This document shows positions 1 through 8,400 of a DNA stretch of 64,000 nt, piece by piece. The translations under genes and the position numbers were made by a program. Every line of letters begins with the position of its first letter. Within the stretch, counting starts at the first letter, position 1. The notes under the pieces were generated by a model. The model saw only the letters and a program-made list of their open reading frames with translations, was not told the DNA's origin and did not search any database. The stretch comes from Fretibacter rubidus (lineage in GTDB: Bacteria; Pseudomonadota; Alphaproteobacteria; Caulobacterales; Maricaulaceae): assembly GCF_041429785.1 (NCBI RefSeq), contig NZ_CP163423.1:806001-870000 (forward strand), read 5' to 3'.

Positions 1-1
1 C

Positions 2-1693
2 ATGCATCCTGATTCGGTCATTGCAATTGCATGTACGAAGAATTCCAAAGCGCTTACTAAAAAAGTCTTTAACGGGCGCTTGGGGTGGCTACCGTGGCAG
101 CGACCAGGTTTTGATTTGGGGCTGAAGCTAGGCGCAATGGCAAGAGCTAATCCAGAGATGGAGGGCATTGTCCTTGAAGGTCACGGCCTATTCAGTTGGG
201 GTGATACCTCCAAGGGGTGCTATCTTAAAACGCTTGAAATTATTCAATTGGCAGCTGACTGGTTAGAGGAAAATAATAAAAAGGCCGCCTTTGGTGGTGT
301 GAAATATCAGAAATCACTGTCGCCATCTTTACGCCGCGAGGTAGCGGCCGCCTTGATGCCTGTTATCCGTGGTAAAATTACGGGTGATCAAATGAAAATT
401 GGGCACTTCAACGACTCGAAGGAAATTTTGCAATTCGTCAATTCGAAAAACCTAAAGCCACTAGCGGCCTTGGGCACGTCTTGCCCAGACCATTTCCTTC
501 GCACGAAAATCCGGCCTTTGGTCGTCAATTTTAAGCCCACAGCCAAAGACCGCGGGGCCGAAATTGAAAAAGTTATTTCCGGTCTAGGCGACCAATTAGA
601 AGCGTATCGTGAGGACTACCGAGGCTACTATGAGCGTTCAAAGCGCAGCAATAGTCCGGCGATAAGAGATCCTAACGCAATCGTATATCTAATACCTGGC
701 GTTGGAATGATGACGTTCGCAAAGAATAAGGCGACGGCGAGGATTGCTGGAGAGTTCTACGTGAACGCGATCAATGTGATGCGCGAAGCTAATGGCGTTG
801 ATAAATATATCGGATTGCCTGAACAAGAGGCCTTTGACATCGAATACTGGTTGTTGGAAGAGGCAAAACTTCAGCGCCAACCCAAACCCAAATCGCTTGC
901 GGGGCGCATTGCATTTGTCACAGGCGGTGCTGGGGGAATAGGCTCCGAGACTGCACGAAGGCTTCTTAGTGAAGGCGCTTGCGTTATGCTCGCGGATATT
1001 GACGCAAAGTCCTTAGATGCGAAATCAAAAGAGCTGTCAGATGAATTCACCGCTGATGTCGTGAGAACAACGCTTTGCAATGTGACGGATGAAAAAAGTG
1101 TCACGGAGGCGATAGAAGCATGTTCAGCCGAATTTGGCGGTATGGATATACTCGTTTCAAATGCAGGTATAGCAAGCTCTGCGCCACTTGAAGACACTAC
1201 GTTGAAGCTATGGAACCGGACAATGGACATCCTGTCAACAGGATATTTCTTGGTCTCGCGTGAAGGTTTTAAAGTGATGAAGGCGCAAAATATTGGCGGC
1301 AGTATTGTGTTCGTCGCTAGTAAAAACGGACTGGTCGCGTCAACAGGGGCGTCCGCTTATTGCACTGCAAAAGGGGCCGAGGTTCAACTGTCTCGCGCGG
1401 TTGCTCTTGAGGGCGCGCCTCTAGGTATTCGCTGTAACGTCGTGAACCCTGATGCTGTTTTGAAAGGGTCTAAAATCTGGAATAGCGGGTGGAAGAAGGA
1501 ACGTGCGGATGCCTATAAAATGTCCGAGCTGGAACTTGAGGATATGTATCGACAGCGAAGTCTTCTGAAACGATCTGTATTCCCTGAAGATATCGCCGAA
1601 GCGATTTATTTCTTTGCCTCTGATGTATCTTCCAAGTCCACTGGTAATATCATAAACGTCGATGCTGGGCACGCCCCGTCATTTACGCGATAG
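2..1693 (+). CDS. rhaD: Bifunctional rhamnulose-1-phosphate aldolase / short-chain dehydrogenase, 5' truncated by window edge
   Basis: The frame is open to the window edge, so the true start lies upstream; family members are about 700 residues and 563 are visible. The first ~290 residues are the class II aldolase part, with an HGLFSWG motif near residue 61 typical of zinc-dependent class II aldolases. From ~302 an SDR domain begins, with the nucleotide-binding TGGAGGIG at ~307 and the catalytic Y453xxxK457. The known role of such fusions is to split L-rhamnulose-1-phosphate into DHAP and L-lactaldehyde and then oxidise the lactaldehyde to L-lactate in the cytoplasm. The next genes, an isomerase and a lactate dehydrogenase, fit that pathway exactly. 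The stop is 36 bases before rhaI, so they are probably cotranscribed. Function is well supported; the symbol varies in the literature (rhaD or rhaEW). Confidence 0.9.
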   Translation: MHPDSVIAIACTKNSKALTKKVFNGRLGWLPWQRPGFDLGLKLGAMARANPEMEGIVLEGHGLFSWGDTSKGCYLKTLEIIQLAADWLEENNKKAAFGGVKYQKSLSPSLRREVAAALMPVIRGKITGDQMKIGHFNDSKEILQFVNSKNLKPLAALGTSCPDHFLRTKIRPLVVNFKPTAKDRGAEIEKVISGLGDQLEAYREDYRGYYERSKRSNSPAIRDPNAIVYLIPGVGMMTFAKNKATARIAGEFYVNAINVMREANGVDKYIGLPEQEAFDIEYWLLEEAKLQRQPKPKSLAGRIAFVTGGAGGIGSETARRLLSEGACVMLADIDAKSLDAKSKELSDEFTADVVRTTLCNVTDEKSVTEAIEACSAEFGGMDILVSNAGIASSAPLEDTTLKLWNRTMDILSTGYFLVSREGFKVMKAQNIGGSIVFVASKNGLVASTGASAYCTAKGAEVQLSRAVALEGAPLGIRCNVVNPDAVLKGSKIWNSGWKKERADAYKMSELELEDMYRQRSLLKRSVFPEDIAEAIYFFASDVSSKSTGNIINVDAGHAPSFTR

Positions 1694-1729
1694 GCGAACG
1701 CGTGATAAATAGAATTAGAAAGCGGAACG

Positions 1730-3013
1730 ATGATTGATAAGAGCAAACTCGCAGAGGCTAACGCTGCGCATGCGGATAACCTTCAACACGATTACGACGC
1801 TCTGGGCGCTCACTTAGCACGGCGCGGCGTGGATATTGCGGATGTCCTTGAAAAGGCATGCGAATTTGCTGTTGCAGTCCCAAGCTGGGGGGCAGGGACT
1901 GGCGGCACACGCTTTGCCCGTTTTCCCGGGAAATCAGAACCTCGGAATATATTTGAAAAACTCGAAGATTGCGCCGTTATCAATGATCTTGTCTGCATTA
2001 CGGGCGAAGTCTCTCCGCATTTCCCTTGGGATGTTGTCGAAGATATGGGTGAGGTCAAAGCCGCAGCAGATAGCCACGGTCTTACCTTTGGCCCTGTGAA
2101 TTCTAACACGTTTCAAGATCAGGTCGGGCAGGCTCATTCTTATAAATATGGCAGCCTTTCGCATAGTGACAAATCTACGCGTGACCAAGCTGTCGCCCAT
2201 AATATCGATTGTATCGAATGGGGCAAAGCAATTGGGTCAGATGTCCTGACCGTGTGGGTTGGTGATGGCAGTAATTTTGCGGGTCAGTCAAACTTCACGC
2301 GCCAATTTGAACGCTATTTGACATCGATGGAGGACATATATAAAGCGCTTCCGGGTGACTGGCGTATGTTCATTGAACACAAAATGTTCGAGCCAAGTTT
2401 CTATTCAACCGTCATTCAAGATTGGGGCAGCAATATTCTCGCCGCACAGCATCTTGGAGACCGTTGTTTCTCACTTGTGGATCTTGGGCATCATGCACCA
2501 AATGTGAATATCGAAATGATTGTTGCGCGCTTGATCCAATTTGAAAAACTGGCAGGCTTCCACTTTAACGATAGTAAATATGGGGATGATGATTTGGATA
2601 GCGGGTCTCTGCATCCTTTCCAGCAATTCTTAATTTTCAACGAATTGATAGATGCCGAGCACCGTGGGGCCAAGAACTTCCGGCCAGAATATATGCTAGA
2701 CCAATCGCATAACATGACTGACCCGATTGAAAGCCTTGCGACGTCAGCCGTTGCTGTGCAGCGCTCATATGTTCAAGCCCTCCTGATTAATCGCACTGAA
2801 CTTGAGGGGTATCAGGATGACAATGATGCGATGATGGCCAGCCAATGTTTGAAGAGGGCGTATCAAACGGACGTAACGCCGATCCTTAGCATGGCGCGAT
2901 TTAAAGCTGGCGGCGCTATCGACCCCGTTGGGTTCTACCGCTCCCTTAACTACCGTGACACGCTGGAGACGAAACGGCCTGCAAGCGCAAATCCGTCTTC
3001 CGGTATTGTTTAA
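1730..3013 (+). CDS. rhaI: L-rhamnose isomerase (RhaI type)
   Basis: This 427-residue TIM-barrel sugar isomerase converts L-rhamnose to L-rhamnulose in the cytoplasm, using divalent metal. The N-terminal WGAGTGGTRF and EVSPHFPWD segments (residues ~46-110) are hallmarks of the Pseudomonas stutzeri/Rhizobium RhaI class rather than E. coli RhaA. The HFNDSKYGDDD stretch near 280 supplies likely metal and substrate ligands. It has full length for the family. The ATG is preceded by a GGAACG-type ribosome site. It sits between the aldolase/dehydrogenase and the lactate dehydrogenase in one plus-strand operon, giving isomerase, aldolase and oxidation steps together. No rhamnulokinase or mutarotase is in view; they may lie upstream of the window. 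Confidence 0.93.
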   Translation: MIDKSKLAEANAAHADNLQHDYDALGAHLARRGVDIADVLEKACEFAVAVPSWGAGTGGTRFARFPGKSEPRNIFEKLEDCAVINDLVCITGEVSPHFPWDVVEDMGEVKAAADSHGLTFGPVNSNTFQDQVGQAHSYKYGSLSHSDKSTRDQAVAHNIDCIEWGKAIGSDVLTVWVGDGSNFAGQSNFTRQFERYLTSMEDIYKALPGDWRMFIEHKMFEPSFYSTVIQDWGSNILAAQHLGDRCFSLVDLGHHAPNVNIEMIVARLIQFEKLAGFHFNDSKYGDDDLDSGSLHPFQQFLIFNELIDAEHRGAKNFRPEYMLDQSHNMTDPIESLATSAVAVQRSYVQALLINRTELEGYQDDNDAMMASQCLKRAYQTDVTPILSMARFKAGGAIDPVGFYRSLNYRDTLETKRPASANPSSGIV

Positions 3014-3019
3014 ACTATT

Positions 3020-4165
3020 ATGTTTCCGGGCCGCCTTTCTGATTGCCTAAATGTTGAGGACTATCGGCGCGCCGCCAAGCGGCGGGCTCATAAAATGGTT
3101 TTTGATTATATTGACGGCGGTTCTGATGACGAGATCACGCGGTTTGAAAACCACACAGCCTTTAATGATTATCGTCTAAAGCACCGCGTATTATCGGGCG
3201 TTGATAAGCCTGATATGTTCACAACGATCATGGGGCAAAAAATTGATGTGCCCTTTATCTTGTCACCCGCGGCGGGGAATCGCTTGTTTCATACTGACGG
3301 CGAAATTGCGCCGGCCACAGCGGCCAATGACGTCGGGACAGTATATTGTCTCTCGACACTATCCTCCAGATCTATCGAGGATATTGGGAAGTTGACCAAA
3401 GGGCCAAAGTGGTTTCAACTTTATGTCTGGAAAGACCGCGTCCTAGTAAAAGAGATGCTGGCCCGCGCTAAGGCTGCTGGATATACCGCTTTAATCTTAA
3501 CGGTAGATTTTCCGATTACGGGCAACCGTGAACGTGACCCTAGAAACGGCTTTACAATCCCGCCAAAATTGGGACTTCAACAAATTTGGCATGCCATGAA
3601 TGCCCCGCTTTGGTCTCTTGATTACGTGACGAAACCGAGTGTGAAATATGCCAACCTCGCAGAAGATACGAGTGCCGTCAGCCTCAATGATTTCGTAGCC
3701 CAACAACTCAGTGCAGACTTTTCTTGGGACGATGCGCAATGGCTTTTGGGTGAATGGAATGGACCTGCCTTGATTAAGGGCGTCTCCAGACCTGATGATG
3801 CCATTCGCGCCGTCAAAACAGGCTTTAACGCAATTTCTCTGTCCAATCACGGCGGACGGCAACTTGATAGCTGCCTAGCGCCTGTTCATTGCGTGCAAGA
3901 GGTGCGGCAAGCCATAGGCGGTGATGCTGAGCTTATTGTGGATGGGGGTATCCGCCGCGGCACGGACGTTCTTAAATCTATAGCTTTGGGGGCCGACGCA
4001 GTAAGCTTTGCGCGGCCGTATCTTTACGGGCTTGCGGCTTTTGGAACCAAAGGTGCCGTTCAAGCCGTTCGGCAGATACGAGATGCTGTTGAACGCGACA
4101 TGATTTTAGCCGGCGTCGGTAAGTTGTCTGAACTTGATGAGAGTTTTATTCGGCATGTGAAATAA
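3020..4165 (+). CDS. lldD: FMN-dependent alpha-hydroxy-acid (L-lactate) dehydrogenase
   Basis: This 381-residue flavoenzyme belongs to the glycolate oxidase/L-lactate dehydrogenase family. The active-site signature SNHGGRQLD starts at S275, with H277 the expected catalytic base. Downstream, VDGGIRRGTD and the phosphate-gripping GADAV segment form the FMN site. It begins 6 bases after rhaI stops, so it is translated from the same message. In this context the substrate is most likely the L-lactate made from L-lactaldehyde during rhamnose breakdown, giving pyruvate and passing electrons to the quinone pool or oxygen. Family members also act on glycolate or mandelate, so the exact substrate is inferred from neighbours. 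Confidence 0.85.
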   Translation: MFPGRLSDCLNVEDYRRAAKRRAHKMVFDYIDGGSDDEITRFENHTAFNDYRLKHRVLSGVDKPDMFTTIMGQKIDVPFILSPAAGNRLFHTDGEIAPATAANDVGTVYCLSTLSSRSIEDIGKLTKGPKWFQLYVWKDRVLVKEMLARAKAAGYTALILTVDFPITGNRERDPRNGFTIPPKLGLQQIWHAMNAPLWSLDYVTKPSVKYANLAEDTSAVSLNDFVAQQLSADFSWDDAQWLLGEWNGPALIKGVSRPDDAIRAVKTGFNAISLSNHGGRQLDSCLAPVHCVQEVRQAIGGDAELIVDGGIRRGTDVLKSIALGADAVSFARPYLYGLAAFGTKGAVQAVRQIRDAVERDMILAGVGKLSELDESFIRHVK

Positions 4166-4184
4166 TCCCCAAACCGCGGGGATT
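4164..4184 (+). terminator. Short hairpin overlapping the end of the rhamnose operon
   Basis: AATCCCC pairs perfectly with GGGGATT around a 7-base loop, overlapping the stop codon of the lactate dehydrogenase. No T run follows, so it is a weak terminator at best. It could instead be an RNA-stability or regulatory stem. Confidence 0.3.
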
Positions 4185-4196
4185 GCTAATTTGCTG

Positions 4197-4227
4197 GTAA
4201 CAATCGCAGTTTAATGTAGATTGTAAC
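4197..4227. promoter_or_regulatory. Inverted repeat upstream of the DeoR-type regulator, candidate operator
   Basis: GTAACAATC at 4197-4205 and GATTGTAAC at 4219-4227 form an inverted repeat (8 of 9 positions) with a 13-base spacer, about 50 bases before the regulator start. DeoR-family repressors often bind such repeats in their own control region, so autoregulation is plausible. A second copy before the rhamnose operon cannot be checked because that promoter is outside the window. Confidence 0.35.
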
Positions 4228-4273
4228 AAATTATCGCATAGACTATGTGTTTCTGGCTGCTAAAAGGTTTTCA

Positions 4274-5110
4274 ATGACGGTTCCCATACAAAGCAATGAT
4301 GGCGCTGAAGACGATAAGCTTTATATTCATGAACGTTGGAACCGTATGATTGACATGTTAGATGCCACTAAAGTGACATCAGTCGAGCAGTTTTCGAAAG
4401 CTTTGACTGTGTCTCCCGCAACAATCCGCAGAGACTTAAATGAATTGCATTCTGAAGGGCGGTTGCGCCGGGTCAGAGGAGGGGCAATAGCGGTTGAACC
4501 CAACGCAGCTTATAGCGACCCTTATTTTGGGTTGTCGGGGCAATTGAACCAAGCTGATACTCTGGCTGTGAACATCAAAGAGAAGCGTGCGATTGGCGAA
4601 AAAGCGGCATCAATGATTGATAAGAACGACTCCATTATCATAGATGGCGGTTCGACGACGGTCTATATGACGCAGCATATTCAGGCTGAAAATCTGATGG
4701 TGCTGACAACATCAATACCGATAATGAATTCTTTGTTGGGGCGTCCAAAGATTCGTATTTTAATCGCAGGCGGAGAGGTCTTCCAAGAGCAAGCTCTTGT
4801 ATTAGATCCCTATAGTCAGGGAATCGTCAATAAATTTTCTGCAACCAAATTGTTTATTGGCGCACAAGCCGTCACGGCGCGTGGTCTTATGCAAACAGAT
4901 CCGCTTTTGGTTCAGAATGAACAACAACTTATCAGCAGAGCGGATAAGGTTATATTGCTCGCCGATAGCTCTAAATTTGAAGCCAAAGCAAGCCTCTCAG
5001 TGTGCGGCCTCGAGGCAATTGATACAGTCGTGACTGATGCTGGATTATCGGCTCAAGCCCGTAAATTGCTTATCGATAATGATATAGAGATTGTGATTGC
5101 CAAGAGGTAA
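4274..5110 (+). CDS. DeoR-family transcriptional regulator, probable rhamnose-operon repressor
   Basis: A helix-turn-helix lies in the first third (VEQFSKALTVSPATIRRDL), with the DeoR fingerprint in which recognition-helix IRRDL is followed by LRRVRGGA. The remaining ~200 residues form the sugar-phosphate-sensing DeoR C-terminal domain, including the DGGSTT phosphate loop. I choose the ATG at 4274 (278 aa) because AAAGG lies 8 bases upstream; a GTG at 4247 would add nine residues. It is placed directly after the rhamnose genes. DeoR-type RhaR repressors control rhamnose catabolism in Rhizobium leguminosarum, so it likely responds to a phosphorylated rhamnose intermediate. The target is inferred from position. 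Confidence 0.85.
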   Translation: MTVPIQSNDGAEDDKLYIHERWNRMIDMLDATKVTSVEQFSKALTVSPATIRRDLNELHSEGRLRRVRGGAIAVEPNAAYSDPYFGLSGQLNQADTLAVNIKEKRAIGEKAASMIDKNDSIIIDGGSTTVYMTQHIQAENLMVLTTSIPIMNSLLGRPKIRILIAGGEVFQEQALVLDPYSQGIVNKFSATKLFIGAQAVTARGLMQTDPLLVQNEQQLISRADKVILLADSSKFEAKASLSVCGLEAIDTVVTDAGLSAQARKLLIDNDIEIVIAKR

Positions 5111-5245
5111 CTGATTTCACCGCCGCTAAAATAAATGCAATTTATCCCCTAATGCGTGACTACGTTGATAACGCTCCCATCGTTCCAAAAAGTGATTGCA
5201 TTGGCCTTCAGTAAGCGCTGCACGGTAACAAGAAAATAAAGTTAT
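5111..5245. other. Convergent intergenic gap, nothing recognised
   Basis: This AT-rich spacer lies between the convergent regulator and FGE genes. No convincing terminator hairpin or small gene was found. Confidence 0.4.
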
Positions 5246-6160
5246 TCAGTTTTTGCTGACCGTTCTAAACCCAATATGGTTCGTAGAGAAATCTATTTCT
5301 TGAGATTGACGGGCAGGGGCACGATATCTTGCGCAGAAATTTTCGGCACACAGAAACGATCCTCCTTTAATTGTGTAATTACTATATTTGTTATCAGATT
5401 TTGCCTTACGATTAGCTTCCCATTCTTCTGATGTTTCGGAATAAGGCGTAGCCGTCCACTCCCAAACATTGCCTATCATATCATAAAGCCCGTAAGCGTT
5501 AGGCTCAAAACAGCCCACTGGAGCACGATACGCAAACCCATCCTTTTGCGTATTTTGGATGGGAAATGCCCCTTGCCACGTGTTCGCCTGTTCAACTCCG
5601 TCAGGGGCACGATCTTTCCCCCAAACATATAACGTCTCCGAGCCTGCTTTGGCTGCATACTCCCATTGTTTTTCGCTTGGTAGTTCACGCCCCGCCCATT
5701 CTGCGTAAGCTTTAGCATCAACTAAGGAAATCTGGACTACCGGTTCATTATCTCGGTTTTCAATATTACTGTTAGGCCCTTCAGGGTGTTTCCAATTTGC
5801 ACCCTCGACAAATTGCCACCAATTAGGGTTATTCACAGAAGGTCGTTTGAAAACCGCGCCGCCCGCTTTATCAAAACCAGGTTGGAGTTTTTCAGCAGTG
5901 GTAACATAATCGGTATCTTCAACAAACTGCTTAAACTGGGCATTAGTAACCTCTGTATTGTCTATGTCAAAATCAACTAACATTCCAACACGCAAAAACT
6001 CTTCAGTGTAGACGCCGTTTGATCCGAGAATTGCTTCGCCACCTGAAATTTTTACATAAGCTGGGCTGAGCGCGGGGCAAAGAAATTCCGATTTTGCAGG
6101 CTCGGACAATTCACATGATGATAGGCCAACTATCATTATCATCATTGGATAATTCCGCAT
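5246..6160 (-). CDS. Formylglycine-generating-enzyme family lipoprotein (sulfatase activator)
   Basis: This 304-residue protein has the FGE-sulfatase fold: an ISGGEAILGS start, EVTNAQFKQFVEDTDY near 75, LPSEKQWEYAAKAG in the middle, NVWEWTATPYS, and GGSFLCAENFCARYR near the end. C271 and C276 have the five-residue spacing of the catalytic cysteine pair of true FGE enzymes, which oxidise a sulfatase cysteine to formylglycine using copper and oxygen. Its obvious clients are the two sulfatases downstream. Odd point: the N-terminus has a short hydrophobic run ending GLSSC, a lipobox. If used, this would anchor the enzyme in the periplasm, whereas bacterial FGE is generally taken to act in the cytosol. 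A catalytically divergent FGE-fold protein is the alternative. Confidence 0.85.
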   Translation of the reverse strand: MRNYPMMIMIVGLSSCELSEPAKSEFLCPALSPAYVKISGGEAILGSNGVYTEEFLRVGMLVDFDIDNTEVTNAQFKQFVEDTDYVTTAEKLQPGFDKAGGAVFKRPSVNNPNWWQFVEGANWKHPEGPNSNIENRDNEPVVQISLVDAKAYAEWAGRELPSEKQWEYAAKAGSETLYVWGKDRAPDGVEQANTWQGAFPIQNTQKDGFAYRAPVGCFEPNAYGLYDMIGNVWEWTATPYSETSEEWEANRKAKSDNKYSNYTIKGGSFLCAENFCARYRAPARQSQEIDFSTNHIGFRTVSKN

Positions 6161-6274
6161 AAACTAAAATATAAAGACTTTGACTATAAGGTCTATAGTT
6201 ATTGATATTATTTCAATTAAATTGATTACTTTCTGCACCCTTTAATTTTATACTTCGTCTTATTATGGCAACGA
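6161..6274. other. AT-rich gap upstream of the FGE gene
   Basis: This short AT-rich stretch must hold the promoter of the minus-strand FGE gene. No clear -35/-10 pair could be assigned by eye. Confidence 0.3.
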
Positions 6275-6885
6275 TTATCTCTGTTTTGGTCCACTTGTTT
6301 TTCGGCTGAGTAGAGCGCCTCCCTCGGCAAAAGCTCTCGACTGGGCTCGCGCAAGCCAAGCCTTTTTCCGCTTCGCTCCCTTAAGTCTTGTCCCTTCGGG
6401 CTTTGATCCTTTCCTCACTGTGTTTGGCTGGCGCTCCTCGCTTCGCTGCGGATTAGGGCAGCGCTTTAGGTTTGTCATTTGTTCCGCGTCTTCTGGCGAA
6501 ACAACAAAACGAAAATGGTGGCGGTCATCTTTGCACCGCGTCGGAAAACTTTTGGCGTCCGCGTCGTGGATCAGCGAGCCGTAAAGTTTTCCGGGGCTGG
6601 CGTCTTTCTGCGTCGCGTCTCGCTCCAAATAGGAGAGATGACCTTTGAGCTTCGCCGCGCCTGTGCCAGCCATTCTCTTAATCAAGGCCTGAACAATAAC
6701 GCGGCGATGAAAATTACGTTGAACGCTTCTGCTTGGACGCATTCGACTGCGACTAGACCTTCCGCCTCGGCGTGGCGCTAAAGAGTTCAAAAGCTCTGCG
6801 GACGTTTGACGCGCGCACGCCGACCTTCTGACGCTTTGCGCTTCGCGATTTGAACGCGGAATTCATTCTTTCTGTCTTGGCTCAT
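6275..6885 (-). pseudogene. Decayed conjugative relaxase (VirD2/RlxS, DUF3363-type) N-terminus
   Basis: Reading leftward, an ATG at 6885 opens 32 residues (with EFRVQIAKRK and RRARVKRPQSF) before a TGA at 6789-6787. One frame over, a 171-codon frame from a TTG at 6790 continues with VIVQALIKRM, LKGHLSYLERDATQKD, GKLYG, and DRHHFRFVVSPEDAEQM. Joined, these match the N-terminal layout of RlxS relaxases, including the HxxYLxRD and HxFRxxxSPED blocks. A single-base frameshift therefore split the gene. Homology stops at TNLK (about 6463), and the rest to 6275 is unrelated basic sequence, so the several hundred residues normally following are gone. It is a dead remnant of a conjugative or mobilisable element, at the edge of the polysaccharide block. 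Confidence 0.7.
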
Positions 6886-7331
6886 CTGTCTGCTCAATTA
6901 AGAGTTCAGACAGTCTAATAAGGGGTGGGCCTACCGCTTTGCGCAAGGGTTACTAAGGAAAATAATGATTGGTGGGCCTAAGCCTTTTGAAAAAAAGCCT
7001 ACCAAAAACGATGTGCAGACAATGGCCTACCCTATGGGTGGGCCGACCTGTGTTATCAGGCCCTCACTTCGTCTTCTCATTCTCCAATTTTGTATTTAAT
7101 TACGAACATCGCGATTATCACGTCTGGCGGGCTGTCGGAGCCGCCCCACACGAGCGGAAGCAGGCGCGCCAGACTCGCCGCAAAGCGGCGAAAAGAAGCT
7201 TTATTCTTATTCAAAATAAACTTATCTTCCGCTCTAAAGTGTGTAAATTTATGAGCCTAGGAAACTTAGGTCAGTTGTGGATTGGTAATCAAATAATCAA
7301 TATATGGAATACAGATAAAGTGAACTCCCTC
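6886..7331. other. Intergenic stretch with short direct repeats and an inverted repeat, possible oriT remnant
   Basis: The motif GGTGGGCC occurs three times (6924, 6971 and 7037). An exact 8-base inverted repeat, GTCTGGCG at 7122-7129 and CGCCAGAC at 7167-7174, encloses a GC-rich stem region. It lies directly upstream of the relaxase remnant, where transfer origins often sit. A long open frame crosses the stretch in phase with the next gene but lacks protein-like sequence. No recognised nic site was seen. Confidence 0.3.
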
Positions 7332-8204
7332 ATGATCTCAACTAAACGACTTGCGCTACTCTGCTGCATTCTAGCAGTTTCGGCTTGCACCCATCAAAAT
7401 ACTCATAACACCTCATATGAGACTCCTGATTTTGCCGATTGGGAAAAAATTGATGATTTCGAATCTAAGTCTCCCCTTAAAGATTGGACAATGATTGATA
7501 CTTTTAATCAAACACAACCCAAAATAGACAATCCTCAAGTTACCCAAGTCCGAAAAGACCCCCATATCGACAACCATTATTTAATAAAAAAGCCAGCTGC
7601 CGACGGTGTTTTAGGTAATAGAAAAGCGTTGACCTTTAAAAAATTACCGGTCGCCATAGGCGTTGGCGAAACCTATACTTTTTATGGACGCGTGAGCGTT
7701 GAAGCCTTTCCGAATAACCACGTGTTGGGTTTAAGTAATATGGACCCGGATGGGATTATCGAAAATGATTATAACTCTCTGGAGCCAAGCTTACGCATAA
7801 CAGATAGATTTGATGGCAATGTGAATTTTCAAAATGATGGCACCTTAGCTGTGCGCAAAGGCGACTGGTATGAGCGTATCATCAACGAGAAAACCCAAAG
7901 TTACGCTTCGCCTATGCAAACTAACACGTGGTATGAAATCTGGACGGTCGTGAATAACAGTAAGTTGGTTGATGGGGGTCAAAAATATGACGTGTATATT
8001 CGAGGAGGCGATGAGTTTCCAAGCCAGCAAAAAGTATATACAGGTGCCGATTTTAGGATGAAACGCGAGCTACCCATCGCGTACATATACGCCACCTGTA
8101 ATGGCGGCCCAGTTGACACGCCTTATGGGAATGGCGGGGTCAGGTATGATGATTTTTATATGTCAGCAGGTACCGTATTAAACACGCCATCCGACTTGCA
8201 ATAG
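7332..8204 (+). CDS. Secreted lipoprotein of unknown function, concanavalin-like character
   Basis: The start at 7332 gives a clean lipoprotein signal peptide (basic n-region, LALLCCILAVSAC) with the lipid-bearing cysteine at residue 20. The open frame runs on upstream but that part looks non-coding. The mature ~270 residues begin with a DDFES-type strand and include LGLSNMDPDG, NTWYEIWTVVNNS, YDVYIRGGDEFPS and a closing VRYDDFYMS. This beta-rich pattern is common in LamG/concanavalin-like carbohydrate-binding or lyase domains. No catalytic family can be named. It sits opposite the sulfatase/lyase/rhamnosidase genes and may be a binding protein or an uncharacterised lyase for the same glycan. 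Confidence 0.75.
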   Translation: MISTKRLALLCCILAVSACTHQNTHNTSYETPDFADWEKIDDFESKSPLKDWTMIDTFNQTQPKIDNPQVTQVRKDPHIDNHYLIKKPAADGVLGNRKALTFKKLPVAIGVGETYTFYGRVSVEAFPNNHVLGLSNMDPDGIIENDYNSLEPSLRITDRFDGNVNFQNDGTLAVRKGDWYERIINEKTQSYASPMQTNTWYEIWTVVNNSKLVDGGQKYDVYIRGGDEFPSQQKVYTGADFRMKRELPIAYIYATCNGGPVDTPYGNGGVRYDDFYMSAGTVLNTPSDLQ

Positions 8205-8400
8205 ATATCGGCCACCGCCGCGGTTTTGTAGCCTTTCTCGGAGCCGAGGAATAGATAGGCCTTTTGCACGGTAAGGCTTCAACGGGGCTGAGCTTATCTT
8301 ATCTAAGGGGCCTTTAATACTGCAAAGGCAACCTTACTAATGCACTCACTTCGGGCTAGCATTGCGGCGTCCATAACGCCGAATGTCTCTCACTTAGAGA
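8205..8400 (-). mobile_element. Possible IS66-type transposase scrap
   Basis: Read on the minus strand, about 8285 to 8203 encodes TVQKAYLFLGSEKGYKTAAV. This resembles the C-terminal K-x-YLFAGS-x-x-GG-x-x-AA signature of IS66 transposases. Only ~25 codons survive, with no start, stop or inverted repeats. The match is by eye and could be chance. The rest of the gap is featureless. Confidence 0.3.

Noticed and set aside
4247-4273. GTG start for the DeoR regulator
   Set aside because: No ribosome site; the ATG at 4274 has AAAGG at good spacing.
6969-7331. Upstream extension of the secreted lipoprotein frame
   Set aside because: The frame is open but the sequence is not protein-like, and the lipoprotein signal peptide begins at 7332.
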